64,000 bases of DNA from Odontesthes bonariensis (Eukaryota; Chordata; Actinopteri; Atheriniformes; Atherinopsidae): NCBI RefSeq assembly GCF_027942865.1, contig NC_134515.1, positions 30,680,449 through 30,744,448 on the forward strand. The letters are read 5' to 3'. The translations under genes were made by a program, and so were the position numbers. Positions 12,154-29,953 of the stretch are shown piece after piece (position 1 is the stretch's first letter; every line of letters begins with the position of its first letter). The notes beneath the pieces are model-generated. The model did no database searches. It worked only from the letters and a program-made list of their open reading frames with translations, and had not been told where the DNA came from.

Positions 12154-12258
12154 TATTGAAAACAGGCATGATTTTGTTTAGGAAATATCCTCTACATATG
12201 TATAAAGGATTCAGCATCTATGAGTTCCATAAAGAATTTCAAAATCTGATGCATTATA

Positions 12259-12758
12259 CTGTCAGGGTTGGGTTGGCAGGACACGGATGCGGACTTCAGA
12301 GGTGTAAAGCAAACTTGATTTATTCACAAACAAAACAAAGTTAACAAAGGGCGCGGCTGAGCCGAATGAAAAAACTAGACTGTGGGGACACAAACATGAA
12401 TATAACTGTGACAAAAAAAAAAGAAATGACGTCATGGCATGGTACAGCATGGCACGGCATGGCACGGCATGGCACGGCACGGCATAAGGGGTGAAAAACA
12501 GAGAAAGGATTTCATAAAATGAAAGGGGAAACCTGGAAACTAAATACTGAACTGGGAGTGATTGACAAATGAGTGCAGCTGGGGACAATGAATGCTGGTG
12601 ACATGAGTGAAACTAATGAACTGAACATGGGAAGTGAAGGAAAAACAATGGCAAAACTAAAACTAAACATGAAATTAAAAAACCAAGACATGAAACAACC
12701 TAAAACCTGATAAAACATAAAACTAAAAACATGGGGGAAACCCCATGGACGTGACATG
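12259..12758. mobile_element. TGTCAGG...GTGACA element with internal minisatellite, copy 1
   Basis: Ends TGTCAGG and GTGACA are the same as in the element at 33364-33797, and both share gacacggatgcggacttc and gcggctgagccg blocks. Internal VNTR at 12435-12485 is built from catggcacgg units. Possible 5-bp target duplication: tatac on the left, tgtac on the right (imperfect). Confidence 0.65.
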
Positions 12759-12924
12759 TACCACAGAACATATTTTTACAGTTTTTATGGGGTGTTCTCT
12801 TGTTTTCATCCAAACCAGTTTCCAAATAATCTCATTAGCGACAGGTGTTTATTTTTCTAGCCTTTTGTTGACTTTTCCATTCTTTTGTTGATTCCCTCCT
12901 AACCTTTTTAAATGTTTACTTTCC

Positions 12925-13255
12925 ATTCCATCCATCCATTTTCCATATCAACTCAGGGTTGCTGGAGTCTATCCCAGCTATCATTGAGCGAGAGGCGGGG
13001 TACACCCTGGGCGGCTCGCCAGTCCGTTACAGGGACACACAGGAACACACAAAGACAACCATCCCCGCTCACACTCAATCTTAGGGTCAATTTAGGGTCA
13101 CCAATCAAGCTGACATGCATGTTTTTGGGTAGTGGGAGGAACCCAGAGAGAACCCACGCATACACAGGAAGAACATGCAAAGTCCACACAGAAAGGCCCC
13201 AGCTGGGATTTGAGCCAGGAACCCGCTCGCAGTGTGCTGACGGTGCTGACCTGTA
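12925..13255 (+). repeat. Common teleost interspersed repeat (tccatccatccatttt type)
   Basis: Reads tccatccatccattttccat, gctggagtctatcccagct, gagaggcggggtacaccctggg, aacatgcaaagtccacacagaaaggccc. This family is very abundant in teleost genomes. Other fragments are at 31300-31436 (reverse) and about 52770-52820. Confidence 0.75.
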
Positions 13256-13334
13256 CTAAAAATGAAATTTTTCAAAAAAGAAATGTTCTCAGTTTCAACA
13301 TCTCCCATGTTTTCCTTGTACTTTTTTCGACAAA

Positions 13335-13415
13335 GAGAGGAGGGGGAGGAGGGGAGGGAGAGGAGGGAGAGGAGGGGAAGGCAGGAGAGGGGAAGGCAGA
13401 GGAGGGGAGAGAGTA
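13335..13415 (+). repeat. Polypurine GGGGA/GGAGA tract
   Basis: About 80 bases of nearly pure purine on the plus strand with many GGGG/GGG runs, able in principle to form triplex or quadruplex DNA. It produces artificial Glu/Gly-rich frames. Confidence 0.85.
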
Positions 13416-16400
13416 ACAGGCTTGTAAAGAATTTCTTACTTCATTATTCATATGATCCACAGAATTATTCACAGATTTTTAAATTTCATCCATATATATT
13501 CAGCATTGAGCTTCATACGGGGTTAAAATGGAGATAATCAATTTTCTATCTTTTTATTACTTTTTATTGTTCTTCACCAATAAGATCAAACGCGGAGCAG
13601 CCTTATAGATTATTTTTAAGAATAGAGCAGAATTATCTACCCCAGTTCAGTGCAGCATACTTTATACGTACTCCAGGCTTAAAAATCCTCCTTAATGTGA
13701 TTAACCAGTGACCAGTGTTTTGAGGATTTGAGATAGTTCATCCTGATAAAACAAATTGAAAACGGCCTTGTCATTAGAAACACAGCATCAATGTAGGAAT
13801 ATAGAGAAAAACATAGGGATTTCAGGGCTATGTGAAGGGGGGAAATATTACAACTTAAAAATATTTTTTAAACATTAAAGATGCTCAGGGATTATTACAG
13901 AAACACCAATTATCTAAGTATATCATATGTGTAATAACCTCAATTACTTGTTGCTTAATGGCTTTGCTTCATTGTTGATGCCCTCTCCTGCACCAGCAAT
14001 TTTAGTAATGTGCTGTCAAGGGTCTGCTTCTTCTGCATGACCAAGAGCCCCAGCACAAGGCTTGATAGCAAGGGTTATGACGAAAGCAATATCCATAGAG
14101 ACAGCTCTGCCAGCTATGTTGTCTCCATACTGACCAGTAACATCTGGAACGTGTGTAATTGTGATGGTGAGACTGATCCTAATTGATTTCCACTTCATTT
14201 CTGATGATTATTATTTCTATTATTTGATTGCGATTTTTATCACACACAAAAGGCTAAATATTATCACACATGTAAAAAAAAAAAAGATACATATATATAT
14301 TTAGGGAAAATGTCCACATGCACTGAATATGTAAGTTGTCAATCAGAGTCAGTAAAAGATCTGATCAGCGGTTTAAAAAATAAAAAATAAAAAAATCAAA
14401 GTGGAGTTTTAGGTGCCACATGTCTTTTTTTCATGGTGAGAAAAAGGTCATACAGATGCAGCCTGAGGCTGTTTTGTTGTCCATCTCAACAGTGCCACCA
14501 TGTGTCCAGTCAACCTCTGACTGAGAAACAAACTGGAATATATTGATTTGTCCCCCTATGGGAACAATCTCCTCTTACAGGTGGAGAAGACTTAGAGGAG
14601 GGAAAAAAATATTGGGCTCAGCTGAACTGCAAAACATCAAATTACACTCAGCGTATGGATGCCAAAAATAACAAATAAAAAAAATTTCAAAAACGAAAGG
14701 ATCTGTCTCAACTAAAAAGGCTGCGGTTCTGCAAAAGTTTGTCTTTAAAAAGGGTACGTGGCAGGGAGATGCCTCTTTACGCTCTGTGAATTACTATAAA
14801 AAAAGTGGCAGTCCCAAGCTGCTTCTCCCCCGGCTGGCTCAGTCACACCAATCAATCTGCCACCCACCCTCAGGGTTTTTGCTAAAAGACCATCAAACCA
14901 TCAACTCTGAACAATTTCTATCAGCACTGCCACACTCCCCTGCACTCATCTGTGCCAGAACAGACAGCAGATGCTGTGTAGCCACCTGTGGCCGCATTGT
15001 CTCCCTACATCTGTCTACATCACTGGCAGTTTTAATCACCGTCTCTCTGCCTGACCTTTTCTTCGTTTAAAACAAATACAGGTGATGTTTCAAATATGCA
15101 TCGCCAGACAGACATGAGGCGGCGTTCACATCCATCTGATATGGCCACACTTTCACTCCCATGCTCTTACCTTTCATTTGTGTCAACTGCAGCGAGGATC
15201 TCTCTGTGTCAGAAGTCCACTTGTCGTGAACGACAACCCCCTCCTCCCCAACCTCTCTCGGCTCTGCTTTTTTTTCTTTTCTTTTCTTTTTTCTTTCTTT
15301 TTTTGTTCGCTCTCTGTGGCGTAGAGGGGAACAGAAAGTGCTACCACAGGTGGCAGGAACTACACGCGCAGCAGCCACGTCGTTAGTTGGACGCGTAGTG
15401 CAAAAAAACAAAAGAAGGTGGCTGCTGCAGTGATTCAGTGATCCAGTGCAGCAACATGTGGTTACAAGAACTGTTTCCTTTATCCTCTCCCCCCCTCCTC
15501 CCTGATGTGCTGATGCTGGAGTTTGAGGGAGGAAGAGGAGACTAAGAGAGGGTCCAAACCAAACACCACACCCCCCCCCCCCCCCCCCTTCCCCTTCCCC
15601 ATCCTCATTCAAAAGCATCATCACCTCCACCCACTCACTCCAGCCCCCGCTGACAACACAAACCATTCAGGTATCCTTTGTAACAGCGAGAGATCAGTGT
15701 GCATGTTATATTCTGTAACACTAGTGGCAGGAGGGTAGGACAGGGTGCAATGCACGTCCTCCTCTTATAACCTGTCATGATCTGTCTCTCTGCCTGGTTG
15801 TGGTGAGACTGGGAACACCTAAATGTTCTTAATCCGGCGTTTGGCTGAATCTGTGTTATTGTGATCACTTGGTTTCATCCGTCTGTTTTTTCCGTGCGAG
15901 GTTTCCATGACAATTAATGTCTATTTGAACAATCATGTTGATGGCGTTGTGAAGATGTGGGCTGCTGTGTGCGCGCGAGAGTGCTAATGCGGGGGGGGTG
16001 AAACTCAACATCCGCCTCGAAATTGAATTAACCTGCAGCCAACAATCCCCTCGCTGCCTCCCTCCTTCCTTTCCCCGTTCCTCCTTATTTCTCATTCTGT
16101 CTCTCAGCCTCTCATCCTCTCTCACGCGCACCCTCCTTCTTCCAAGGGAACCAAATGAGCAACCAAAGGCAAAGCCCACTGAAATCCAATGGGTTGTCTA
16201 TGGAAGTTTTTCTGTGCCATCAGAGTTTGAATACGAATTTCTAATATCAAATTTTTACAGCATCAAAATCAGACTGAATTTGAAATACCAACAGTGGAAA
16301 AAAAAATCAGAGGAAAAAAAATTCAACTTCCAAAAGTTCAGTGGAAGAAAATTCAACTTCAAAAAAATTCAGTGGAAAAAAATTCAACTTCAAACAATCG

Positions 16401-16999
16401 ATCCCTGTCTCAATTCATCAGATTAGCTCAATAGATATTGAGTAATATCTATTACTCAATTTTATTCACACAAATGGCAAATAAAGTAAACTTATCTGTC
16501 CAATTTAGTGTAACTTGATTGGCTGCCGTTGGATGAATTGAGGTGTGTCGGGGAACGATGCTATAAGCTTTAAAGAAGACCACGCAAAGCATATTTTGTC
16601 CATCTGGTTAAATGCTGAAAGTTTATGATCTCAAAAAAAAAACTGAAAAATTTCAAATCTTCTTTAGAGAGTGGAAAGAAGACATTTTTAGTAGATCTTG
16701 TATGACAATCCTTCAATAACTTATTCATAATAGTTGACCGAGATTGAGCGAGCGTCCGACACACAGTATTTCAGCGTGTTATGAACTGCTGAAGTTCTCA
16801 TAAATGTTCGATGCTTTTCATACCGCCGAAAGGTTGTTTTCCCGTGTGATGCACTCAATTCAGCTGCTGTGAATATGAGTTAAAACAATGATTCACTCGA
16901 TGAATATTCATCAATTACTCAATTGCAATGTTTTTTTGTAGCTGAACTGACCAATGAATGAATAAAGATTTGAAACATTTGTTATTGTAATCATATAAT
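13416..16999. other. Intergenic region upstream of vwa5b1 and ddx19
   Basis: No convincing exon. It contains CT/GA-rich stretches (15240-15310 and 15480-15620, with a C-run at 15571-15588), and a short minisatellite of attcaactt/cagtggaa units (16300-16395). The GC-richer 14900-16150 segment could hold the undetected vwa5b1 first exon and promoter, but nothing proves this. Confidence 0.35.
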
Positions 17000-17480
17000 C
17001 AGAGCCGGCCCAAGGCATAATGCCAACTACGCGGTCGCGTAAGGCCCCCCACGTCACCAGAGGGCCCCAGAGAGCACCGAGACGTTGTGATAAAAAAGTA
17101 AATATATACATGAAATTAAAATAACATTGAATAATTTAAACGAAATTGTTTTAAACCAGAAAAAAAAATAATTTTGACAAAATACTAATACTAGGTTAAT
17201 TTATGTCTCCTGTTGGCTGGTGCCACCGTTGGGCAAAATTATTTTAGTATTGTATTTATTATTTAAGTATTTAATTTTGATTACAACTTTATTTTTCTGT
17301 AAGATAATGTGAATGTCATTTGATTCTATTTTGGATTTGGATTTTGAACATTTTGCACACCATTGCACATCTGAAAGAAATTAAACTATTTAACGTGTTT
17401 ACTATAAATGCAGTCTCCCGCCTGCTGATCTTACTTTTAAATAGTTAAATTAATGAGCCATACTTATACATTACTCTTTA

Positions 17481-18145
17481 TAGGGCTGAACGATTTTAAG
17501 AAAAAATTGAAATTGCGATTTTTCTGGCAGAGATTGCGATTTCGATTTCAACCACGATTTATTTTCTTTAAATCAAGTTTCAGTGTAAATGAATTCAATG
17601 CGGCTGGCCCCGGTTCGACTCCCGCACTGGGCGGCCCTGTGCTGCGTGTCTTTCCCCTCTCTCTGCCCCCTGCTTCCTGTCTCTCTCAAACTGTCCTAAC
17701 ATTAAAGGCATAAAAAGCCCCAAAAAATAGCTGCGGTCGGCAACTTTTTTTTAGTCATATTAGCTTGAACTGTCATGGGATTCTGGAAGTAGAATATTAA
17801 ATAGGCTGTTTAGGAAAAATAACGAAATCTGTAGCTCCCTCTGAAGCCTGTAATCATGCTTGCAAAAATCGAGCGCTCCCGGCTGTTTTTAACCAATCAA
17901 GTTAGCGTGGAGGAATCCTACCTGTCAATCACAGCTTGTGCACACGCTGCTGAGCGTGAGTCTGGCCCAGCTTGTGTGCGCTCAACACTGGTGTGAACTC
18001 ACGTGCACAACCTCCACAGAGGGGGAGGGGTTTGGGGGGCGATTCGGAGCTTGTTAGAGGTTGGAGAGGGACCTGAAAGTTGTATCAGTTCGAATTTTCC
18101 GAGTTTAGACTCGCAATTTTGAAAACCTGCCGACGGCAGCTTTTC

Positions 18146-18176
<31 letters not shown>

Positions 18177-18264
18177 CAAAAAAAAACCGCAGCTTTGACG
18201 ATCGCAAAATTGTGTTGTCTGAGATCGCGATTTTCGGTCGAAAACGATAGATCGTTCAGCCCTA
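17481..18264. mobile_element. hAT-type element with TAGGGCTGAACGAT ends (inner layer)
   Basis: Inverted ends TAGGGCTGAACGATTT and GATCGTTCAGCCCTA are flanked by the 8-bp duplication actcttta at 17473-17480 and 18265-18272. Subterminal repeats of gcgattt/aaatcgc are visible. An A-run lies at about 18147-18171. A SINE fragment is inserted inside. Confidence 0.85.
17600..17728 (+). mobile_element. tRNA-derived SINE fragment (third layer)
   Basis: Shares gctggccccggttcgactccc (B-box-like), gggcggccctgtgctgc, cctgcttcctgtctctctc and aaaggcataaaaagcccc with the SINEs at 27978-28171 and 37130-37336. The 5' head is missing. Confidence 0.75.
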
Positions 18265-18511
18265 ACTCTTTATGTAGAAGTTAATTAAACTATATTTATG
18301 AGTTTGCTATCCCTTTAAGGTTAAAAACAAGAATGACACCTGTATAATGTAAGGTGATTACAAATAATGCTAATTATTGTGGGTCCGTTACACACATAAC
18401 AGTGTAGCCTATGGAATAATGAGGCATCTGGAGCTGAGGTGATGGTAGGGGGGCCCCAAATGAAATTCTGCTTAAGGCCCCATAAAGGCTTGGGCCGGCC
18501 CTGCATATAAT

Positions 18512-18911
18512 CAAAAGCAGTGTTTATAAATGAAAACCCAACACTTCATTTGACATAAAACGCTTTGTGGGACAGGCTATATTTTAATATAAGTCTAAAA
18601 CTGAAATAGGATACAATACTAAAAATTAAATACAATATCGTTTATATTATAAAGTGACCTTTTATATTGGAGTTGCGCGTTATATAACATTAGCACGCCT
18701 ATTTATTTCCTCGATTTTGTTATTTTCTCTCGATCTAACCTTGGAAACCGATAATTCCGACATTTATGAAGGCAGCACCGGTGGTCCAGAGGGTTGCGGC
18801 TGGTTCAGGTTCAGCTCGTGATAGCGGTACGTGCACTCACCTCGTTCACTCCCGACAAACTTTTGCAAAAAGTTTCGTTTTCGTGGAAAGACGTATTATT
18901 AATATTCGAAA
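18512..18911 (+). promoter_or_regulatory. ddx19 upstream and 5'UTR region
   Basis: Four hundred bases between the end of a hAT element and the ddx19 ATG. The first half is AT-rich; from about 18770 it becomes GC-richer and runs without a clear splice acceptor into the start codon, so the last 100-150 bases are probably 5'UTR. No TATA box is convincing. Confidence 0.35.
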
Positions 18912-24392
<5,481 letters not shown>

Positions 24393-26290
24393 ATTCTTCT
24401 CTGCGTGTCCCACCCGCGACGATGACGCGGTCAGACGTGTTGCCTCAAATGAGTTCTTTCAGGGGTGTATTGTTTACCTTTTTTTTTTTTTTGGTTTAAA
24501 GATGCACGCAATGTTTATTATGCAAAAGTTCCTTTTCTAGCAGTAATTTGTGCCAGTTTAACTTGGATTTCATTTGATGTGTCCAAGTTTGACTGCAAAG
24601 GTCACTTTAAAGCTTTAAGTTACATCTCGCGGAGACTATAAACTAACCACTAGCTGGTAAAACTGTTAAATATGCATGTTGAAGGTTTGCCGTGTTGTTT
24701 GATATAATATTGGTGTGATATAAGAATGTGTCTCATCTACGAAGTTTGCATGACTTAATAAGGGTTGAGTTTTGATTAAAGATCCTTGAGTGATTTTTTT
24801 TTTTTTTTTAAGCAATATAAGGTTCAAAATGCCTGTTTGAACTTAGTGGGAGTTAACTAACCTTACAAGTTAATTTGTTTTTCAATCAGGAAGCAAACCA
24901 AAAAAAAAAGCAAAAACACTGGGAAGTATAAAACCTCTCAGAATATTTAAGTAGGAAATGCAGTTTTTTTTTGTTTTTTTTTTTTTTGTTTTTTTTTATA
25001 TAAAGCAACTTCAGCTTGTTGGGTGCTGTAGAAAATAAAAAGGAGTGTATACAAACAGGTCACTTGTTCCAGCCTGTGTTGAGCACAATGTGTTGTGTTG
25101 CACTTTACCTTGTGAATGTTTTAATAAATATGCCAGGGTACTCAGTCTTTCTTGTGAAATGCATAAAACTGCATATAATATTTTCCTCCAGCCTTCATAA
25201 AACAGCTGAGGACATGGTGTGGGGTAATTTGCTCTGCTTGAACTGCATATGGCTTCTACTTGGGGCAATGACTTCACCTTTACCATATGATGACACTACA
25301 TGGCACAGTTGTCTTTAAACAGAGGGATGCAACACTGAAAGTAGGACAGTAGGTTCGTGTTAAATCCTACACTTTGCTTTCTTTGTGAGGGGCTGCATCA
25401 GGTATATAAAAACGGCAAAATGACAACCAAGAAACCACACTTTTTCTAAAAGTGACCACCTGATTGGTATTCAAATGCAGCTCTGATGCCACCATTAAAC
25501 ATTTAAATCAGCAACTGGTAGCAGATGCAAAGGCTTGTTTTGCTATTTGAGCTTCTTTGATTGAACGCAAATTGAAAAAGTTGGATTCATGTTGCTTTTG
25601 GTTACACAAAGGCATGAAGCGTGAATTCTGATTAAACTGGTTTGATGGGTTTATGATTAAAGATTGCTTCCAGGTATATGTTACAAGACTTCTCTCAGTA
25701 GTTTGAGGGTGAACTTTTATTCGCCTTTCAAAAACAAAAAAAATCACATTACTTTTGGAGCTCTCGGAGTCCTAAATGTCCAAATAAATGAAGATGCTCT
25801 AGTTTTCATTTTTGAAAGCTTAAATAAAATTTCCTGTAATATGCATTAAAAAGTCAATGACACCCCCACCCCACTCCCACAGCAGCGCAATAGAACAGCA
25901 ACCTGTGAACTCCACACATCCATCATTCTGCACTGGGAAACAGCAGGTAAAATATACCAGCGCCACACATTATTTAAGCTCGTGTCCATTAGCTCAGCCC
26001 TCCTGTCCTCTTCGGAGCTGCAGGGATGAGTCACTGCACCATCAGACAGGTCAAGCTTGGTCATCATTTTGTTCAAGCCTGACTTTCGCACTTATTTCTT
26101 GGCTTCAGACCTCCAAAAAAGAGTTAAGAAATTCATAACTATGTTGCTTGACTGTAGACATGCATACTATGATAAATATACGAATTAAACCGTCATTGTA
26201 CCGTTAGCGCATCCAGTTGAGGCACGAACTGCCTTCTTTTCGGATGTCTGTTGAGTTGCCATGACAATTGGAGGGACGGACCACCTGGTG
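24393..26290 (+). other. ddx19 3'UTR and downstream intergenic DNA
   Basis: No coding exon. Candidate poly(A) signals on the plus strand are attaaa at 24775-24780 and aataaa near 25034 and 25121; which is used cannot be told. Long T tracts lie near 24480, 24790 and 24960. From about 25300 to 26290 I see no recognisable element. Confidence 0.4.
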
Positions 26291-26768
26291 GCGGACGCCG
26301 GTGTAGGCATAGACATGGGCTGTGTTTGAAACCGCATACTACATACTTCCATACTGCATACTGCATACTCATCGATCAGACAGTATGCAGAGCGTTTACC
26401 CACAATGCATTTCGCTCCTGCCCGGGCCGAAATCAGCCGGCCTGAAGCTGATTTCGCTTAAGCTCTAAACTCTGTAAACTTTAGCAACATTTGAAAAATT
26501 TTCAGGCAAGAAAGTAGTCGTTTAGATCCCCAACGTGTTGAAAATCTGACAAAATACCGGCTATTTACAATTTTGTTCCGACAAATTGGGCGCTACAAAA
26601 GCTAGCCGTACTGAGCAACGCACTTCCGGTTATTTTCACAAAATAAAATACCCGTTGCCTTTTATTATAGGGAAAGCGATTACGATAAAATTGGTCGCCA
26701 CATTGGGTGAGTTTCCTCAATCTCGGCCAACACCAGAATCGATTGGAGTCGACTGAGAGCGAGCAATT

Positions 26769-27310
26769 ATGCTTGTATTTTGTGCAGTTTACGGTTGCAA
26801 TAACCGGTGCAGTATTGATACCAAATCGCGTGGGATTACCTTTCACAAGTAAGATTAAACATAAATTTAGGTTACTTTACCATGTATAATATTATGTCAT
26901 CGTAACTAACGTCACTTACGTACGTTATTACAGTGGGAACTGGTACTCTCTCTCTCTCATTGTATGTTGCTGTTTTTTTTTCTCTTCTTCATATTTTGAA
27001 GGTTTCCCAGTGATACAGGCTTGAGGAGGCAATGAGAAGTTGCTGTAAGACGGGAGGGTTTTGTTGCGACTGAGTTGTCAAAGCTCTGTAGTGAGCACTT
27101 CAAGCCTGATGATTTTGACAGGACAGGTGAGATTGTCAGGCTTAGATATGATGCTTGTATCATTTGTGGTGTCTGTATTTCACAAAGTAAGGCTGCAAAA
27201 CATCGCAAAATTAACTACCCTGGAGTTACAGAGTGCCAGCAGACGCAAGAAGCTGAGCAAAAATGTTATTTTTCAAGGGTTTTAGCTCCCCAGCCCCAGT
27301 TGCAAGCCTA
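26769..27310 (+). pseudogene. THAP-domain coding remnant of a transposon
   Basis: Exon 26769-26849 encodes MLVFCAVYGCNNRCS and ITFHK, then a gtaag donor. After an acceptor near 27000 the frame continues FPSDTGLRRQ, then LSKLCSEHFKPDDF. This gives the C2CH zinc ligands (two Cys in exon 1, Cys and His in CSEH) of a THAP DNA-binding domain. The conserved Trp codon after RRQ is TGA, so the reading frame is broken. No catalytic domain is recognisable downstream. Confidence 0.75.
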
Positions 27311-27977
27311 ACAGGGTAGTGTAAGATGCTGGAATTGGAGTAGTAGTAGGACTACAGGTCCCAGCATGCCTGGCTTGTGGGATGTGATGTGTGTGTATCA
27401 CGTGCGCTACAGGTTATATAGTAAACGGACTGCTGAAAGATACACCGGTGTCCTGCGTGATTACTATAAAGGAATGACCTGGAATTATAACGCTTATTTT
27501 TCTAGGCTGGTACAGTATAAATGTGCAATATTATATTACATATAGCCTACTATAGGCTGTTTACTTCCACCATATTTATAATTCCACCATTTTTAGAACT
27601 GTGTATATGTTTTCTGATATATTTATAACTGTTTTTACACCTCAACACTTTATTTATTTATTTATTTTTATTCACAACACTTTATTTTATTCATTGTTGT
27701 TGTTTTTTCTGTTTTTCTCGAGTGCCAACAAAATGTTGTTGTAGGAATACAATGACAAATAAAAAAAATCCTTGAATCCTATGGGAGCTTGTATGTATAT
27801 GTCTTACAGAAGGGTAGTGTGTGTATGAGAGAGAGAGAAATAAATTCAAATGAACAATCAAACTGTCTTTATTAAACTATAAAATTCATTTATACATTTA
27901 TCAATATGCTATGGCCAACCATATGTCTTTGTTAAAGAGCATGATACAAAGTCTTTCAGAATGAAAGCATGTATTTA

Positions 27978-28171
27978 TTTTTTTTTAAGTATTTTTGGGG
28001 GGCTTTTTATGCCTCTAATGAGTGGACAGTTGGAGAGAGACAGGAAGCAGAGAGAGGGGATAGACACGCAGCACAGGGCCACTCCGTGCGGGAGTCGAAC
28101 CGGGGCCAGCTGCAGCGAGGACCGCAGCCACTGCACACGGGGCGGCCGCTCAACCCACCACGCCACCGACC
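27978..28171 (-). mobile_element. tRNA-derived SINE (minus orientation)
   Basis: Reverse-complement of the family seen at 37130: ggcataaaaagccccccaaaa tail at the low-coordinate end, B-box-like ggttcgactcccgc and head gtggcgtggtgggttgagcgg. Imperfect target duplication gaaagcatgtattt (27963 on) and gaaagcacgtattt (28172 on). Confidence 0.85.
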
Positions 28172-28944
28172 GAAAGCACGTATTTTTAATGTGTGACAAT
28201 GTCCTGTATCATAACTAAATCTCTGCCGTTTGTAACAAACCAAACCGTATGAAAATCTGGTAAAAAATTCAGGGAGTTATGATTATTGAAGTTGGGGACA
28301 TATACCGTCCTCAGTCAAAATAAATGCAATGTGGGGGCATTGGAGACCCATCCAAGATGGCGGCCGCGCTGATACGTCAGCTCCAATAGGCAATCTGTGA
28401 GGCGTTATGGCTGTGTTCGAAACCGCCTACTAAATACTACATACTTGCAAACGGCATACTCATTCGATCAGACCATATGCAGAGCTTTTACACACAGTGC
28501 ACTTCGCTCCTGCCGAGCCGAAATCAGCCGGCCTGAAGCTGATTTCGCTTAAGCTATAAACTCTGTAAATATATAACTTTAGCAACATTTGAAACATTTT
28601 CAGGCGAGAAAATAGTCGTTTAGACCCCCAACGTGTTGAAAATCTGACAAAATTCCAACTATTTACAATTTTGTTCCCACGAATTCGGTTCTACTAAAGC
28701 TAGCCGCAGTGAGTAACGCACTTCCGGTTATTTTCACAAAATAAAATACCCGTTGCCTTTTATCATAGGGAAAGCCATTACAATACAATTGGTGCTTTTG
28801 TTTTGAAAACAGGAAGTGAACCTACCCTGGTTGTAGCTAGCTTGAAACTGCCGTTTTGACAGGAAATGACGATCGGTGACGTCACGTTACGTTGCATCCT
28901 GGGTAGTTTGAGTATGAGTAGGCTATAATAGTACAGATACGCCA

Positions 28945-29705
28945 CTCACGGTGCATTTCCGGTTTCCAACGAGGCGATTTTGGTTGCAGTTCCACCCTTT
29001 TTCCACGTGGGGCGCTCAATTTTGGAGACCAGAATGAATGGAGTCCTATGGAGCTATACGCCCTTTCGTGCCCTTATCTCAAGATATAATTTTTTCTCTA
29101 GTAATTCGAATGTTGTTTTCGAAAGAGGATGTTTAGAAAATACCATTGGCTGAGTAGATTTTTAGAGCCACTCATTTGCTTATAAAAAGGATTTGAAGTA
29201 TGACGTCATACATAGCTTACGACCGGAGATGCCGCTTTACGGCAACAATCCTGCTTGTTGTTGGTCTCAAAGGCAGCAGCGTTTTCAAGGAAGAGCTGTA
29301 GTAAGAGAGAATGTGTGGTAACATCACAGATTCTTAGGCTGTGGTAACATAAGCGGAAAAAGTCCATCTTAATTCTGTTGTCGCTTGGTATGGAGCCAGC
29401 CGTCAAGCGGTGCCTCTGGTCGTAATTCTGGTCGAGCGCTGTCATTAGCACAATGCTAGCGCGTGGTGGACAACAAGAAGCCAACCTGTAAGAAATCAAA
29501 GGGATATATGTACTCGTTCAGTAGATTTTTGACTTGAAACCCATGTTGAGCTCTCAGAAACTACATTCAAATCTGAGCGCTCTTGAGGAGACTTAGCATC
29601 TAGCTCCATTAGGCCCCATTCATTCTGGTCCACGACGCGGTGGAGACCAGTGGAATTCTGGTGGAACTGCAGCCAAAAAGCCGGTACAATGGGGCTTAAT
29701 AGAGA
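28945..29705. repeat. Inverted-end repeat (ttggttgcagttccacc)
   Basis: The left side carries ttttggttgcagttccaccc and the right side ggtggaactgcagccaaaaa, inverted to each other, with gccactc / gagtggc outside. It looks like a non-autonomous DNA element nested in the THAP transposon. No coding remnant was identified. Confidence 0.5.
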
Positions 29706-29953
29706 GTGGCAAGGCTGTTCGTTATAATGGCTGTGTGAGTAGTAACCTCATGATGCATACCCAACATTTCGGTGAATCTAGTATGCATCCGGAAACTTAA
29801 AAAAAGTTCAAGTTAGTAGGAGTAGTGGAAGTAGTAGGAGAAGTAGGCGGTTTCGAACACAGCCTATGTCTATGGCAGAGCTATAGAGTAATACAGAGTT
29901 GCGACACGTTTCGATCTCGCCGCTAGGGCTGTCACGTGGTTCATGTAAGCCTC

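Larger units (their letters stand above)
17000..18503. mobile_element. hAT-type element with CAGRGCCGGCCC ends (outer layer of nest)
   Basis: Termini CAGAGCCGGCCCAAGG and CTTGGGCCGGCCCTG are inverted, flanked by an 8-bp duplication catataat at 16992-16999 and 18504-18511. Eight-base duplications are the hAT hallmark. It is split by another hAT at 17481-18264. No transposase frame remains. Confidence 0.85.
26301..29875. mobile_element. Decayed THAP-domain DNA transposon, composite
   Basis: Inverted ends CATAGACAT(G/A)GGCTGTGTT(T/C)GAAACCG lie at 26301 and about 29875. The left subterminal block (26320-26700) occurs again at 28411-28870 (same orientation) and inverted at 30170-30530. A THAP-domain gene remnant lies at 26769-27310, and a SINE and other repeats are inserted inside. 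THAP domains are found in P-element transposases, and 5' CA ends fit P elements, but no target duplication could be confirmed. Confidence 0.6.

Noticed and set aside
12435..12485. Short direct repeats resembling an array
   Set aside because: The catggcacgg units have no spacers and lie inside a transposon; a minisatellite, not CRISPR.
13132..13537. Glu/Gly/Arg-rich plus-strand frames
   Set aside because: Produced by the polypurine tract and the common tccatcc teleost repeat.
14016..14198. Minus-strand frame with a fairly protein-like composition (DNIAGRAVSMDIAFVI)
   Set aside because: No recognised family, no clear splice sites in phase, and no neighbouring exon; not supportable as a gene.
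15067..15666. 199-codon minus-strand open frame rich in Gly, Lys and Cys
   Set aside because: Composition follows the C-run and CT tracts; no domain, no splice support, no conserved block.
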